A program made the position numbers and the translations under genes. From assembly GCA_016213935.1 (NCBI GenBank), contig JACQZG010000041.1:1-51638 (forward strand): a DNA stretch of 51,638 nucleotides, written 5' to 3'. This document shows positions 45,328 to 51,638 of this stretch, one piece after another; position 1 is the stretch's first letter; every line of letters starts with the position of its first letter. This DNA comes from Nitrospirota bacterium. GTDB lineage: Bacteria > Nitrospirota > Thermodesulfovibrionia > UBA6902. The notes under the pieces were generated by a model. The model was not told the origin of the DNA. It ran no database searches and was given only the letters and a program-made list of their open reading frames with translations.

Positions 45328-45373
45328 TTCCTTGCCTTTTGTTAATGAATAGATTCTGACCGTTCTTCCGTAA

Positions 45374-45391
45374 CTATATTAGTAAATATAG
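45374..45391. promoter_or_regulatory. 18-bp palindrome downstream of the hom promoter
   Basis: CTATATT-AGTA-AATATAG (45374-45391) is a perfect inverted repeat with a four-base centre, placed where the hom operon transcript should begin. It is a plausible operator for the amino-acid operon. Confidence 0.5.
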
Positions 45392-45398
45392 AAGTGTT

Positions 45399-45428
45399 AT
45401 TATGCGATAACCGGTTACCTTAATTCAA
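45399..45428 (-). promoter_or_regulatory. Promoter of the hom operon with internal palindrome
   Basis: On the minus strand TTGAAT (45423-45428) and CATAAT (45399-45404) are 18 bases apart. The 14-bp near-perfect palindrome GATAACCGGTTACC (45406-45419, one mismatch) sits inside the spacer, an ideal repressor site. No SAM or other riboswitch is recognised in the leader. Confidence 0.55.
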
Positions 45429-45469
45429 GAGTAAACAAAGGGAAAAGACTGAATAAATTTATCCTGAAT

Positions 45470-46336
45470 TCAATATCCGCCCTTGCGGCTCATAAACATC
45501 TCGCCCGCATGCATCGAGCTTCTTGTCAAAGGCGAAGAAGCAACTGCCTTAAAACCTTTGACAAGGGCTATATCCCTATATTCACCGAAAAGCTCCGGCG
45601 TTATATATTCAACAACCGGCGTATTCTCTCTTTGCGGCCTGAGGTACTGCCCTATCGTGAGAAAGTCGCAGTCAGCATTCCTCAGGTCATCCATCACTGA
45701 TATTATCTCCTCCTTCTTCTCGCCCAGGCCGAGCATTATCCCGGACTTTGTAAGGATGCCCGGTCTTATAATCTTTGCCGATTTAATAACATTCAGCGAA
45801 GTGAGGTAATCAGCCTTCTGCCTGACATCCTCGTAGAGCCGGGGAACGGTTTCAAGATTATGGTTAAAGACATCGGGGCATGAATCGAGGACAGCCTTTA
45901 ATGACTCCAAATTGCCTTTAAAGTCCGGAGTCAATACTTCGATCTTTATCGCTTCTCCCGATTTTTTTAGTTCGCGTACCGTAGCTGCAAAGTGGGCCGC
46001 TCCGCCATCGGGAAGGTCATCCCTCGTGACAGACGTTACGACAACGAATCTAAGGCCGAGCGCGCGTGCCGCATCCGCAACACGTTTAGGCTCATCATGA
46101 TCAACCGGATAGGGCGCGGCTGAATTCACGGAGCAAAATGAGCAGTTGCGCGTACACCTGTCACCCAATATCATGAATGTAGCGGTACTGCCGCTGAAAC
46201 ACTCTCCCCTGTTGGGGCATCTCGCCTCTTCGCAGACTGTTGAAACGCCGTGCTCTCTTAATATCTTTTTTGTCGGGTGCGTTCCGGAGAGCCGCACCTT
46301 TATCCATTCGGGATGGCGCGATCTTATGCTTTTCAT
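45470..46336 (-). CDS. lipA: Lipoyl synthase
   Basis: A 288-residue radical SAM enzyme inserting two sulfurs into octanoyl groups. The auxiliary cluster site CEEARCPNRGEC (about 34-45) and the radical SAM site CTRNCSFC (about 60-67) are both present, and the C-terminal SSPLTRSSMHAGE with the RSS motif is intact. A GTG seven codons upstream is possible, but the downstream ATG gives the usual N-terminus. It lies upstream of the hom promoter and downstream of bioD. Confidence 0.96.
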   Translation of the reverse strand: MKSIRSRHPEWIKVRLSGTHPTKKILREHGVSTVCEEARCPNRGECFSGSTATFMILGDRCTRNCSFCSVNSAAPYPVDHDEPKRVADAARALGLRFVVVTSVTRDDLPDGGAAHFAATVRELKKSGEAIKIEVLTPDFKGNLESLKAVLDSCPDVFNHNLETVPRLYEDVRQKADYLTSLNVIKSAKIIRPGILTKSGIMLGLGEKKEEIISVMDDLRNADCDFLTIGQYLRPQRENTPVVEYITPELFGEYRDIALVKGFKAVASSPLTRSSMHAGEMFMSRKGGY

Positions 46337-46409
46337 CTCTACAATGAACCTCCCCACAGTAAGTTGCGAGGTACCTTAAAATCTCCCCTCCCTGTCAGAA
46401 TTACAAGTT

Positions 46410-47114
46410 TTAATCACGTTTCAGAATTCTGTCTCTAATACCGGAAAATCTCCTGAGAGAAGAGGCATTAGAGATGTCAGGAGAGAAAGGAAGTTCGCCG
46501 AGTATCTCAACCTCTCCAATCGATCTGATGATATCAGGGTTGGACTTAAGAGACCTGTCGCGAAGATATCTTTTCGAATGATCTATTATAACTCCCGTCA
46601 CCTTTATTCCCCTGCTTCTCGCGGCATCAATTGTTAGGAGAGTATGGTTAATTGTGCCGAGCCCCGGCCGTGCGACAATTATCAGCGGGATGCCGAGTTC
46701 TTTTACAAGATCAATGAAAAGAAAATTTTTATATAAAGGCACCATGATACCGCCGGCGCCCTCGACGATCAGTTTGTCATATCTTAAGGCAAGCGCCTTG
46801 TATTTGCCGAGAATCTTCTTTCTGCTTATAACCGCGCCCTCCTCTTCCGCGGCAGCAGCGGGCGCAAGCGCTGCCTTGAACCTGTACGGATTGACATCAT
46901 CAAGAGAAACCATTGCGCCTGAAGCCTCAAGCAGCCTGAGCGCGTCCGCGGGAATCAAACGCCCTCCTCTCCTTGTGCAGCCTGTCTCAACGGGCTTAAA
47001 CGGGCATACGGCATAGCCCGCTTTTTTTAACGCCATGAGTATGCCGGCGGCAACATAAGTCTTGCCCACGCCTGTATCAGTCCCGGTAATGAAAAAACCT
47101 TTCACATCAGCCAT
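46410..47114 (-). CDS. bioD: Dethiobiotin synthase
   Basis: A 234-residue enzyme closing the ureido ring of biotin from diaminopelargonate. The P-loop FITGTDTGVGKTYVAAG is at the N-terminus, with KPVETGC and LIVEGAGGIMVPL following. It belongs to the same biotin pathway as bioF (47746), with a plus-strand PilZ gene between them. bioA and bioB are not in the window. The product serves the AccB protein encoded at 5321. Confidence 0.94.
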   Translation of the reverse strand: MADVKGFFITGTDTGVGKTYVAAGILMALKKAGYAVCPFKPVETGCTRRGGRLIPADALRLLEASGAMVSLDDVNPYRFKAALAPAAAAEEEGAVISRKKILGKYKALALRYDKLIVEGAGGIMVPLYKNFLFIDLVKELGIPLIIVARPGLGTINHTLLTIDAARSRGIKVTGVIIDHSKRYLRDRSLKSNPDIIRSIGEVEILGELPFSPDISNASSLRRFSGIRDRILKRD

Positions 47115-47333
47115 AGCTTTATTCAGTTAGAAATATATTACCTGAAATTATTGAAATGGATTGATGCATAGCCGTTCAATCAAACTTTTTATCTGATATT
47201 TGCCCTTTGAAGCTAATTACAATATACAGAAATTGTGTAATTTCGCACACAAAAAGATATATAATTAACTTGGCATTATCTGACAACAAATTGTAACTTA
47301 TTGAAAAATAGTAATTATTGTAAATTGTTTTAA

Positions 47334-47351
47334 TTGGCATATAATTTGCTC
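47334..47351 (+). promoter_or_regulatory. Possible sigma-54 or sigma-70 promoter of the PilZ gene
   Basis: TTGGCAT-ATAAT-TTGCT carries GG (47336-47337) and GC (47348-47349) exactly 12 bases apart, matching the -24/-12 pattern of sigma-54 promoters (TGGCAC-N5-TTGCW, one mismatch). The same bases include TATAAT with TTGTAA 16 bases upstream, so a sigma-70 reading is possible too. The rest of the 271-base gap is AT-rich without other recognised features. Confidence 0.5.
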
Positions 47352-47385
47352 TAAGTATATTACGCATCATTATATCAGGTATTAT

Positions 47386-47715
47386 ATGGAGAAGAGAGAA
47401 TCAAAAAGGGTGCCATTCAGTTTAAACGCTGAAGTGACCGCCTGCGGCAATACCTATCCCGTCTCGATTGAAAATATTTCGGGCCACGGAATGCATATGA
47501 TAGCGCCTTCTCCCGGCGTTATCGAAGAATTCATCCCCGGTTCAACCCTCAGCATAAATATAACATCTCCTGAAGGGAAGAGAATATCGCACCAGGCAAA
47601 TATTAAATGGATGCGGATAGAAACAGAGCCCCTCATCGGCCTCATTTATAATCTCGGGGTAAGGATAATAACTCCGGCGCAGTCTCACAAAGATATGTAC
47701 AACGGCCTGCTCTAA
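47386..47715 (+). CDS. PilZ domain protein
   Basis: A 109-residue protein consisting of one PilZ domain, the c-di-GMP receptor fold. The Arg-rich N-terminus EKRESKRVPFSLNAEV and the loop NISGHGMHM match the RxxxR and (D/N)xSxxG binding motifs. It stands alone on the plus strand between bioD and bioF. A role as an adaptor for motility, adhesion or signalling is typical; the partner is not visible. Confidence 0.87.
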   Translation: MEKRESKRVPFSLNAEVTACGNTYPVSIENISGHGMHMIAPSPGVIEEFIPGSTLSINITSPEGKRISHQANIKWMRIETEPLIGLIYNLGVRIITPAQSHKDMYNGLL

Positions 47716-47745
47716 CAATATCTTTTAATTACAATCTGCCGCATA

Positions 47746-48903
47746 TCAGGTATTTTTCATCAGTTCAAGAAGATTCGATATATCGGATTCTTCATGCCCT
47801 GCCGTAACCGAAAACCTCAGCCTGCACATTCCTTCGGGCACAGCCGGCGGCCTTATCGGAAACGCAAGTATCCTGTTGCCGTACAGATATTCGGAGAGCT
47901 TCACCGCGGTTTTGGCATCGCCCGTCAGCACAGGGATTATCTGTGTTTCGGAGCCGAGAGTATCGAATCCGGCATCTCGGAGACCTGCCCTTAACATTGC
48001 CGAATTCCTCAAGACCCTTTCCCTCATCTCATTTGACGCCTTACCGAGAATATCAAACGCGGCAATGGCCCCCTCGACAACAGGAATCGGCAAAGACGTT
48101 GAGAAAATAAAACTTCTTGCTTTGTTAATAAGATATGAAATGAGATCCTTTCTGCCCGCGACAAAACCGCCGTAACAACCGAGAGCCTTGCTCATCGTGC
48201 CGGCCTGTATAATATCGTCATCCTCTATCCCGAAATGCTCAAGAGCGCCCCTGCCCCCTTTTCCGAGAATGCCTGTGCCGTGAGCATCATCGACCATTAA
48301 CCTCGCGTCAAACTTCCTGCAGAGTGCTGATATCTCGTTTAGCGGCGCTATATCGCCGTCCATGCTGAAGACCGAATCAGTGATGACAAGCCTCTCCTCC
48401 ACGGCCTCATCTTCAAGAGACGCGGACAAAAGTTCTTCAAGTTCCGCGGTATTTCTGTGGCTGAAAATTTTGAAGCGGGCTTTTGAAAGCCTTATTCCGT
48501 CAACGATGCTCGCGTGGTTCAGTTCGTCGCTGAATATCATTGAGCCTGCGCCTGCAATGGCCGGGATTATCCCGGTATTTGCGGCATACCCTGAATTGAA
48601 TACGAGCGCGGCCTCTGTCTTTTTGAACTCAGCTACGCGTTCCTCAAGCCTCTTGTGCGAAAGGAACGTGCCTGAAAGAAGGCGCGAAGAGCCTGAACCG
48701 AATCCGTACTTTCTCGCGGCCCCGGCAACGGCATCTCTTATCTCCTGCCGCCCCGAAAGGTTCAGGTAATCATTGGAACCGAAATTGGTGAATGTCTCGC
48801 CGCTGATGACAACTTCTGCTCCCTTAAAAGAATCAATGGCAGTGAGTTTTCGGAGAAGCCCGCTCTCCTCAACGACACGGAGCGCTTCGCTAAACTCCTT
48901 CAT
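47746..48903 (-). CDS. bioF: 8-amino-7-oxononanoate synthase
   Basis: A 385-residue fold-type I PLP enzyme joining pimeloyl thioester and alanine in biotin synthesis. It shows FGSNDYLNLSGR, GSGSSRLLSGT, DDAHGTGILG with cofactor Asp/His, and TMSKALGCYGGFV with the PLP Lys near residue 235. It overlaps the end of queE by 14 bases. It converges with the PilZ gene (30 bases apart) with no visible hairpin terminator. Confidence 0.95.
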   Translation of the reverse strand: MKEFSEALRVVEESGLLRKLTAIDSFKGAEVVISGETFTNFGSNDYLNLSGRQEIRDAVAGAARKYGFGSGSSRLLSGTFLSHKRLEERVAEFKKTEAALVFNSGYAANTGIIPAIAGAGSMIFSDELNHASIVDGIRLSKARFKIFSHRNTAELEELLSASLEDEAVEERLVITDSVFSMDGDIAPLNEISALCRKFDARLMVDDAHGTGILGKGGRGALEHFGIEDDDIIQAGTMSKALGCYGGFVAGRKDLISYLINKARSFIFSTSLPIPVVEGAIAAFDILGKASNEMRERVLRNSAMLRAGLRDAGFDTLGSETQIIPVLTGDAKTAVKLSEYLYGNRILAFPIRPPAVPEGMCRLRFSVTAGHEESDISNLLELMKNT

Positions 48904-49534
48904 GCTCGCCGTCCGGCCAGATGTATTTATGAAGCTGAAGCTGCACCCTTACCGAAAGACGGTCCCTCAATATCCAGGATACGAGCTTCTTGGGCTCGAG
49001 TTTTTTATACGCGGCGGAAAACAGGATATTCTCAAACTTTTCAGCGAGGCGGTTTTCTAATATAAAATCCCTTGACCATATGTAATCAGCCTCATCCGTA
49101 ACCACGAACTTCAGTTCATCCGTCTTTTTAAGAAGCAGAAAGTTCCTGTAGTTTATCCTCTTGTTCATGCCGCTTCCGGGCGTCTTCACATCCATGATTA
49201 TCCTGAGCCTTTCATCGAGGCAGCCTATGCATATCGAGCCGTTGGTCTCTATGAGAACTGTATAACCCTTGTCAAGAAGCATCTTGAGCAGAGGCGGGGT
49301 CTCTTCCTGAAGAAGCGGCTCGCCGCCCGTGAATTCAACGAGCTTCACCCCGTATTCCTCGATTTTGGAAATAATCTCTTTGTCGGAAAGCAGCCTGCCG
49401 TCATAAAGGGCGTAATTCGTGTCGCAGTATGTGCATCTGAGGTTGCAGCCCGAAAGCCTAACGAATGTGCATGGAAGCCCGGCAAAGGTTGATTCACCCT
49501 GAATGCTTTTGAATATTTCGTTAACCTTTATCAT
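48890..49534 (-). CDS. queE: 7-carboxy-7-deazaguanine synthase
   Basis: A 214-residue radical SAM enzyme for the ring contraction in queuosine synthesis. The N-terminus VNEIFKSIQGESTFAGLP is typical, followed by CNLRCTYC (cluster site, CxxxCxxC style with QueE spacing) and EFTGGEPLLQ. It has no Shine-Dalgarno sequence: TATAAT lies six bases before ATG. It overlaps bioF downstream. QueC/QueD are not in the window. Confidence 0.93.
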   Translation of the reverse strand: MIKVNEIFKSIQGESTFAGLPCTFVRLSGCNLRCTYCDTNYALYDGRLLSDKEIISKIEEYGVKLVEFTGGEPLLQEETPPLLKMLLDKGYTVLIETNGSICIGCLDERLRIIMDVKTPGSGMNKRINYRNFLLLKKTDELKFVVTDEADYIWSRDFILENRLAEKFENILFSAAYKKLEPKKLVSWILRDRLSVRVQLQLHKYIWPDGEHEGV

Positions 49535-49540
49535 GGGTTG

Positions 49541-49554
49541 ATTATATTATAGCA
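49541..49554 (-). promoter_or_regulatory. Extended -10 promoter of queE, leaderless configuration
   Basis: On the minus strand TGCTATAATATAAT holds two overlapping TATAAT boxes; the second (49541-49546) is six bases before the queE ATG. The first has the extended TGC prefix. The spacing predicts a leaderless or near-leaderless transcript. Confidence 0.55.
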
Positions 49555-49568
49555 CGTGAGAATCTCAG

Positions 49569-50702
49569 TTGAAGCCTCTTCTTGTAATTGACAGCTCCTG
49601 CAAAATAAATTATTATCATTCCGGGCTTGATGCCTCCATGAGAAGCATAGTCCAGAAGATCAAGGCGAGCAAGGTTCCCATAGTCATATTTGTCTCGCCC
49701 GAAGGCGCGAGGGCGGCATCCGCGGGGGTATTCATAACGATATCCGCTCACATAGCCGCGATGGCCCCGGGAACAAACATAGGCGCGGCGCATCCGGTTG
49801 CCGTAGGGGAGAAGATGGATGAGACAACATCCAAGAAGGCTGAGAACGATGCCGCGGCTTACATGAAATCAATAGCCGAAAGCAGGGGGAAGAATGCAGA
49901 GTGGGCTGAAAAAGCTGTCAGAGAGAGCGTCTCAATAACGGAGAATGAGGCATTGAAACTGAATGTCATTGATCTCATAGCGCCTGATGTAGAAACCCTG
50001 CTCAGAGAGATAGACGGAAAGACAGTCGCCATGTCAGACGGAAGCAGGACTATCAAATCGCTCGGACAGCATGTTAAGCATAAGGATAGAAGCGCGAGGC
50101 TTAAAATACTCGATTTTATCAGCGACCCCTCTGTTGCCTACATACTTATGATGCTCGGCTTCTACGGCATATTCTTTGAAATGACAAACCCGGGCGCCCT
50201 CTTCCCGGGGATCTTCGGCGCGATATCGCTCATACTCGCATTTTACTCATTTCAGACACTCCCGGTGAATTACGCGGGCATACTGCTTATCCTGCTTGCC
50301 ATTATCCTCTTCTTGCTGGAGATCAAAATAACTTCCTACGGCATGCTGACCATCGGCGGGATAATATCGATGCTGATAGGCTCGATAATGCTCTTTGAAA
50401 CAGCCTCGCCTTTATTCAGGCTCTCGATGAAGGTTATTCTCCCTTCGGTCATCATAACCGCTTTATTCTTTTCTCTCACAATATCTCTCGCGCTCAAGGC
50501 ATACAAAAGAAAACCGGTTACGGGCAAGGAAGAGATGGTCGGCTCTGAAGGAGAGGCTCGAACTGACATTCATCAGAAAGGACAGGTCTTTATACACGGG
50601 GAGTTGTGGGGCGCGTGGAGCGACGAGCCGATAAGCAAAGGCGAAAGGGTGATGGTTGATAAGGTCGAGGATTTAAAATTAAAGGTGCGCAAAAAGATTT
50701 AA
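49569..50702 (+). CDS. NfeD-type membrane serine protease, 5' end damaged
   Basis: A 377-residue protein with an NfeD long-form layout: ClpP-like protease (about 20-165), four or five membrane helices (about 185-305) and a C-terminal OB fold (about 320-377). The nucleophile Ser (GARAASAG) and the Lys region (KKAENDAAAY) are present. However, the N-terminus starts KPLLVID and jumps through a non-family segment (SSCKINYYHS) to GLDASMR; the signal peptide, first strand and the LDTPGG oxyanion region are missing, and a TGA lies 12 bases upstream. TTG at 49569 has no ribosome-binding site. It may be broken or a chimera. It pairs with the slipin gene. Confidence 0.75.
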   Translation: MKPLLVIDSSCKINYYHSGLDASMRSIVQKIKASKVPIVIFVSPEGARAASAGVFITISAHIAAMAPGTNIGAAHPVAVGEKMDETTSKKAENDAAAYMKSIAESRGKNAEWAEKAVRESVSITENEALKLNVIDLIAPDVETLLREIDGKTVAMSDGSRTIKSLGQHVKHKDRSARLKILDFISDPSVAYILMMLGFYGIFFEMTNPGALFPGIFGAISLILAFYSFQTLPVNYAGILLILLAIILFLLEIKITSYGMLTIGGIISMLIGSIMLFETASPLFRLSMKVILPSVIITALFFSLTISLALKAYKRKPVTGKEEMVGSEGEARTDIHQKGQVFIHGELWGAWSDEPISKGERVMVDKVEDLKLKVRKKI

Positions 50703-50725
50703 ATTAAAACATAAAGGAGGAAGAG

Positions 50726-51493
50726 ATGGCACAGATACCTTTTGGGTTATTAGGAGTAATTTTACTGCTCGTGTATTTTTTTTCGAGCGCGGTTCGCATA
50801 CTTCGCGAATATGAGAGGGCTGTCATATTCAGGCTCGGAAGGCTCATTCCGATAAAAGGGCCCGGCCTCATAATACTCTGGCCTGTTCTGGACAAGTTTG
50901 TGAAGGTTGACCTTCGGATAGTGACCTTTGACGTGCCCGCGCAGGATATCATCACAAAAGACAATATATCCGTGAAGGTCAATGCCGTAGTCTATTTCAG
51001 GGTTATTGACCCTTCAAAGGCCGTAACCGCTGTCGAGGATTTTCATTACGCTACATCGCAGATATCTCAGACGACCCTCAGGAGCGTGCTTGGCCAGAGC
51101 CAGCTCGACGACCTCCTCGCGAAAAGGGATGAACTCAACGCTGAGCTTCAGAAGATAATCGACGAACAGACAGAGCCGTGGGGAATAAAGGTCTCAGCAG
51201 TCGAGGTGAAGAATGTGGACCTTCCCTTGGAGATGCAGAGGGCAATCGCGAAGCAGGCGGAGGCAGAGAGAGAAAGAAGGGCAAAAGTCATCCACGCAGA
51301 GGGCGAGTTCCAGGCTTCGCAGAAGCTCGCTGACGCAGCGCATATAATTTCATCCCAGCCTTCGGCGCTGCAGTTACGGTTCCTCCAGACGCTCACGGAG
51401 ATAGCAACGGAGAAGAACTCAACGATAGTGCTTCCCATTCCATTAGATCTTATAGAGCCGTTCCTGAAGAAAATGAAAAAAGAGGCTGAATAA
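50726..51493 (+). CDS. Slipin / SPFH-domain membrane protein
   Basis: A 255-residue stomatin-like protein. One N-terminal membrane segment (about 5-25) is followed by the SPFH domain, with [32 protein letters not shown] and [14 protein letters not shown], and a helical coiled-coil C-terminus from about 170. GGAGG five bases before ATG supports the start. It follows the NfeD gene by 23 bases; NfeD-slipin pairs are standard, and the two proteins are thought to act together in membranes. Confidence 0.94.
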   Translation: MAQIPFGLLGVILLLVYFFSSAVRILREYERAVIFRLGRLIPIKGPGLIILWPVLDKFVKVDLRIVTFDVPAQDIITKDNISVKVNAVVYFRVIDPSKAVTAVEDFHYATSQISQTTLRSVLGQSQLDDLLAKRDELNAELQKIIDEQTEPWGIKVSAVEVKNVDLPLEMQRAIAKQAEAERERRAKVIHAEGEFQASQKLADAAHIISSQPSALQLRFLQTLTEIATEKNSTIVLPIPLDLIEPFLKKMKKEAE

Positions 51494-51564
51494 GGAAAAT
51501 AATTTAAGGTGATTATAAAGCTTTTGGCACAGTATGACACAGTTTTTCAACTAAAAAGGTGAAT

Positions 51565-51638
51565 ATGTCATTGTTTCTGTTATTGTATCTGAATTCCATC
51601 TCTTTCAAGTACAAAGGGAACTTTTCCTTGGAGACTCC
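51565..51638 (+). CDS. Start of an unidentified gene running off the window
   Basis: ATG at 51565 is preceded by AAAAGGTG at good spacing, and the frame stays open for 24 codons to the window end. The beginning (hydrophobic SLFLLLYLN then SISFKYKGNFSLE) slightly resembles the first strands of an ABC-type ATPase, but too little is visible to name it. It lies 70 bases after the slipin gene on the same strand. Confidence 0.4.
   Translation, partial: MSLFLLLYLNSISFKYKGNFSLET

Noticed and set aside
45328..45470. Possible SAM or threonine leader riboswitch before hom
   Set aside because: Only 142 bases and no conserved riboswitch core or leader peptide with Thr/Ile/Met codons is visible.
47176..47370. 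A 64-codon minus-strand open frame in the gap before the PilZ gene
   Set aside because: AT-rich, no ribosome-binding site, no recognisable protein features, and it overlaps the likely PilZ promoter.

Overview
The window is a gene-dense stretch of a Gram-negative bacterial chromosome with mid-range GC content. It carries OmpA/TSP3 and LamG-lipoprotein envelope genes, a bacterial fatty-acid and biotin pathway, SMC, DnaB and ClpC. The gene set and neighbourhoods (rpiB-glyA-nrdR; yicC-gmk-rpoZ-coaBC; lysC-apgM-cimA; AmmeMemoRadiSam B; EF-G-like paralogue; thiocarboxylate-type sulfur relay beside threonine synthases) suggest an anaerobic lineage such as Nitrospirota or a Desulfobacterota relative. 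That placement is inference only. I recognise no rRNA, tRNA, CRISPR array or insertion sequence, and no stretch longer than 300 bases lacks a gene.

Layout: 1-1836 (minus) is a His-rich NicO/UreH-type metal transporter, a 66-residue His-rich protein and hemW, which runs off the left edge and contains two palindromic repeats inserted in frame. 2070-2799 (plus) is crcB with a DUF190 partner. From 2804 to 47114 almost everything is on the minus strand: a housekeeping run (yicC, gmk, rpoZ, coaBC, aroQ, pepQ, efp, accB, accC, thiE, cvpA), clpC, rpiB-glyA-nrdR, an isolated plus-strand coaE, an aldolase/dehydrogenase/PfkB-kinase cluster, ykgJ-like and MEMO-like genes, rplI-dnaB, a GlcD-type oxidase, smc, a LamG lipoprotein, a 31-residue bS22-like gene, an EF-G-like GTPase, rseC, cimA, lysC, an ApgM-family gene, a Phd/ParE toxin-antitoxin pair, a membrane protein and an OmpA-TSP3 protein.

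The most interesting block is 40059-45327, a tightly packed seven-gene operon: hom, tusA, thiF/moeB-like, a zinc-ribbon threonine synthase, a MoaD/ThiS sulfur carrier ending Gly-Gly-Cys, a free-standing NIL domain and a second, ordinary threonine synthase. With lysC and an ApgM-family candidate homoserine kinase 2 kb downstream of the operon's end, it looks like a complete aspartate-to-threonine route with a built-in protein-thiocarboxylate sulfur relay, plausibly making homocysteine from O-phosphohomoserine. Its promoter region carries two palindromes.

The right end holds lipA, bioD, a PilZ gene with a possible sigma-54 promoter, bioF and queE, then on the plus strand an nfeD gene with a damaged or missing 5' end, a slipin gene and the start of an unidentified gene. 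Several genes (coaE, queE, the MEMO-like gene) have TATAAT exactly six bases before ATG, suggesting leaderless transcripts.
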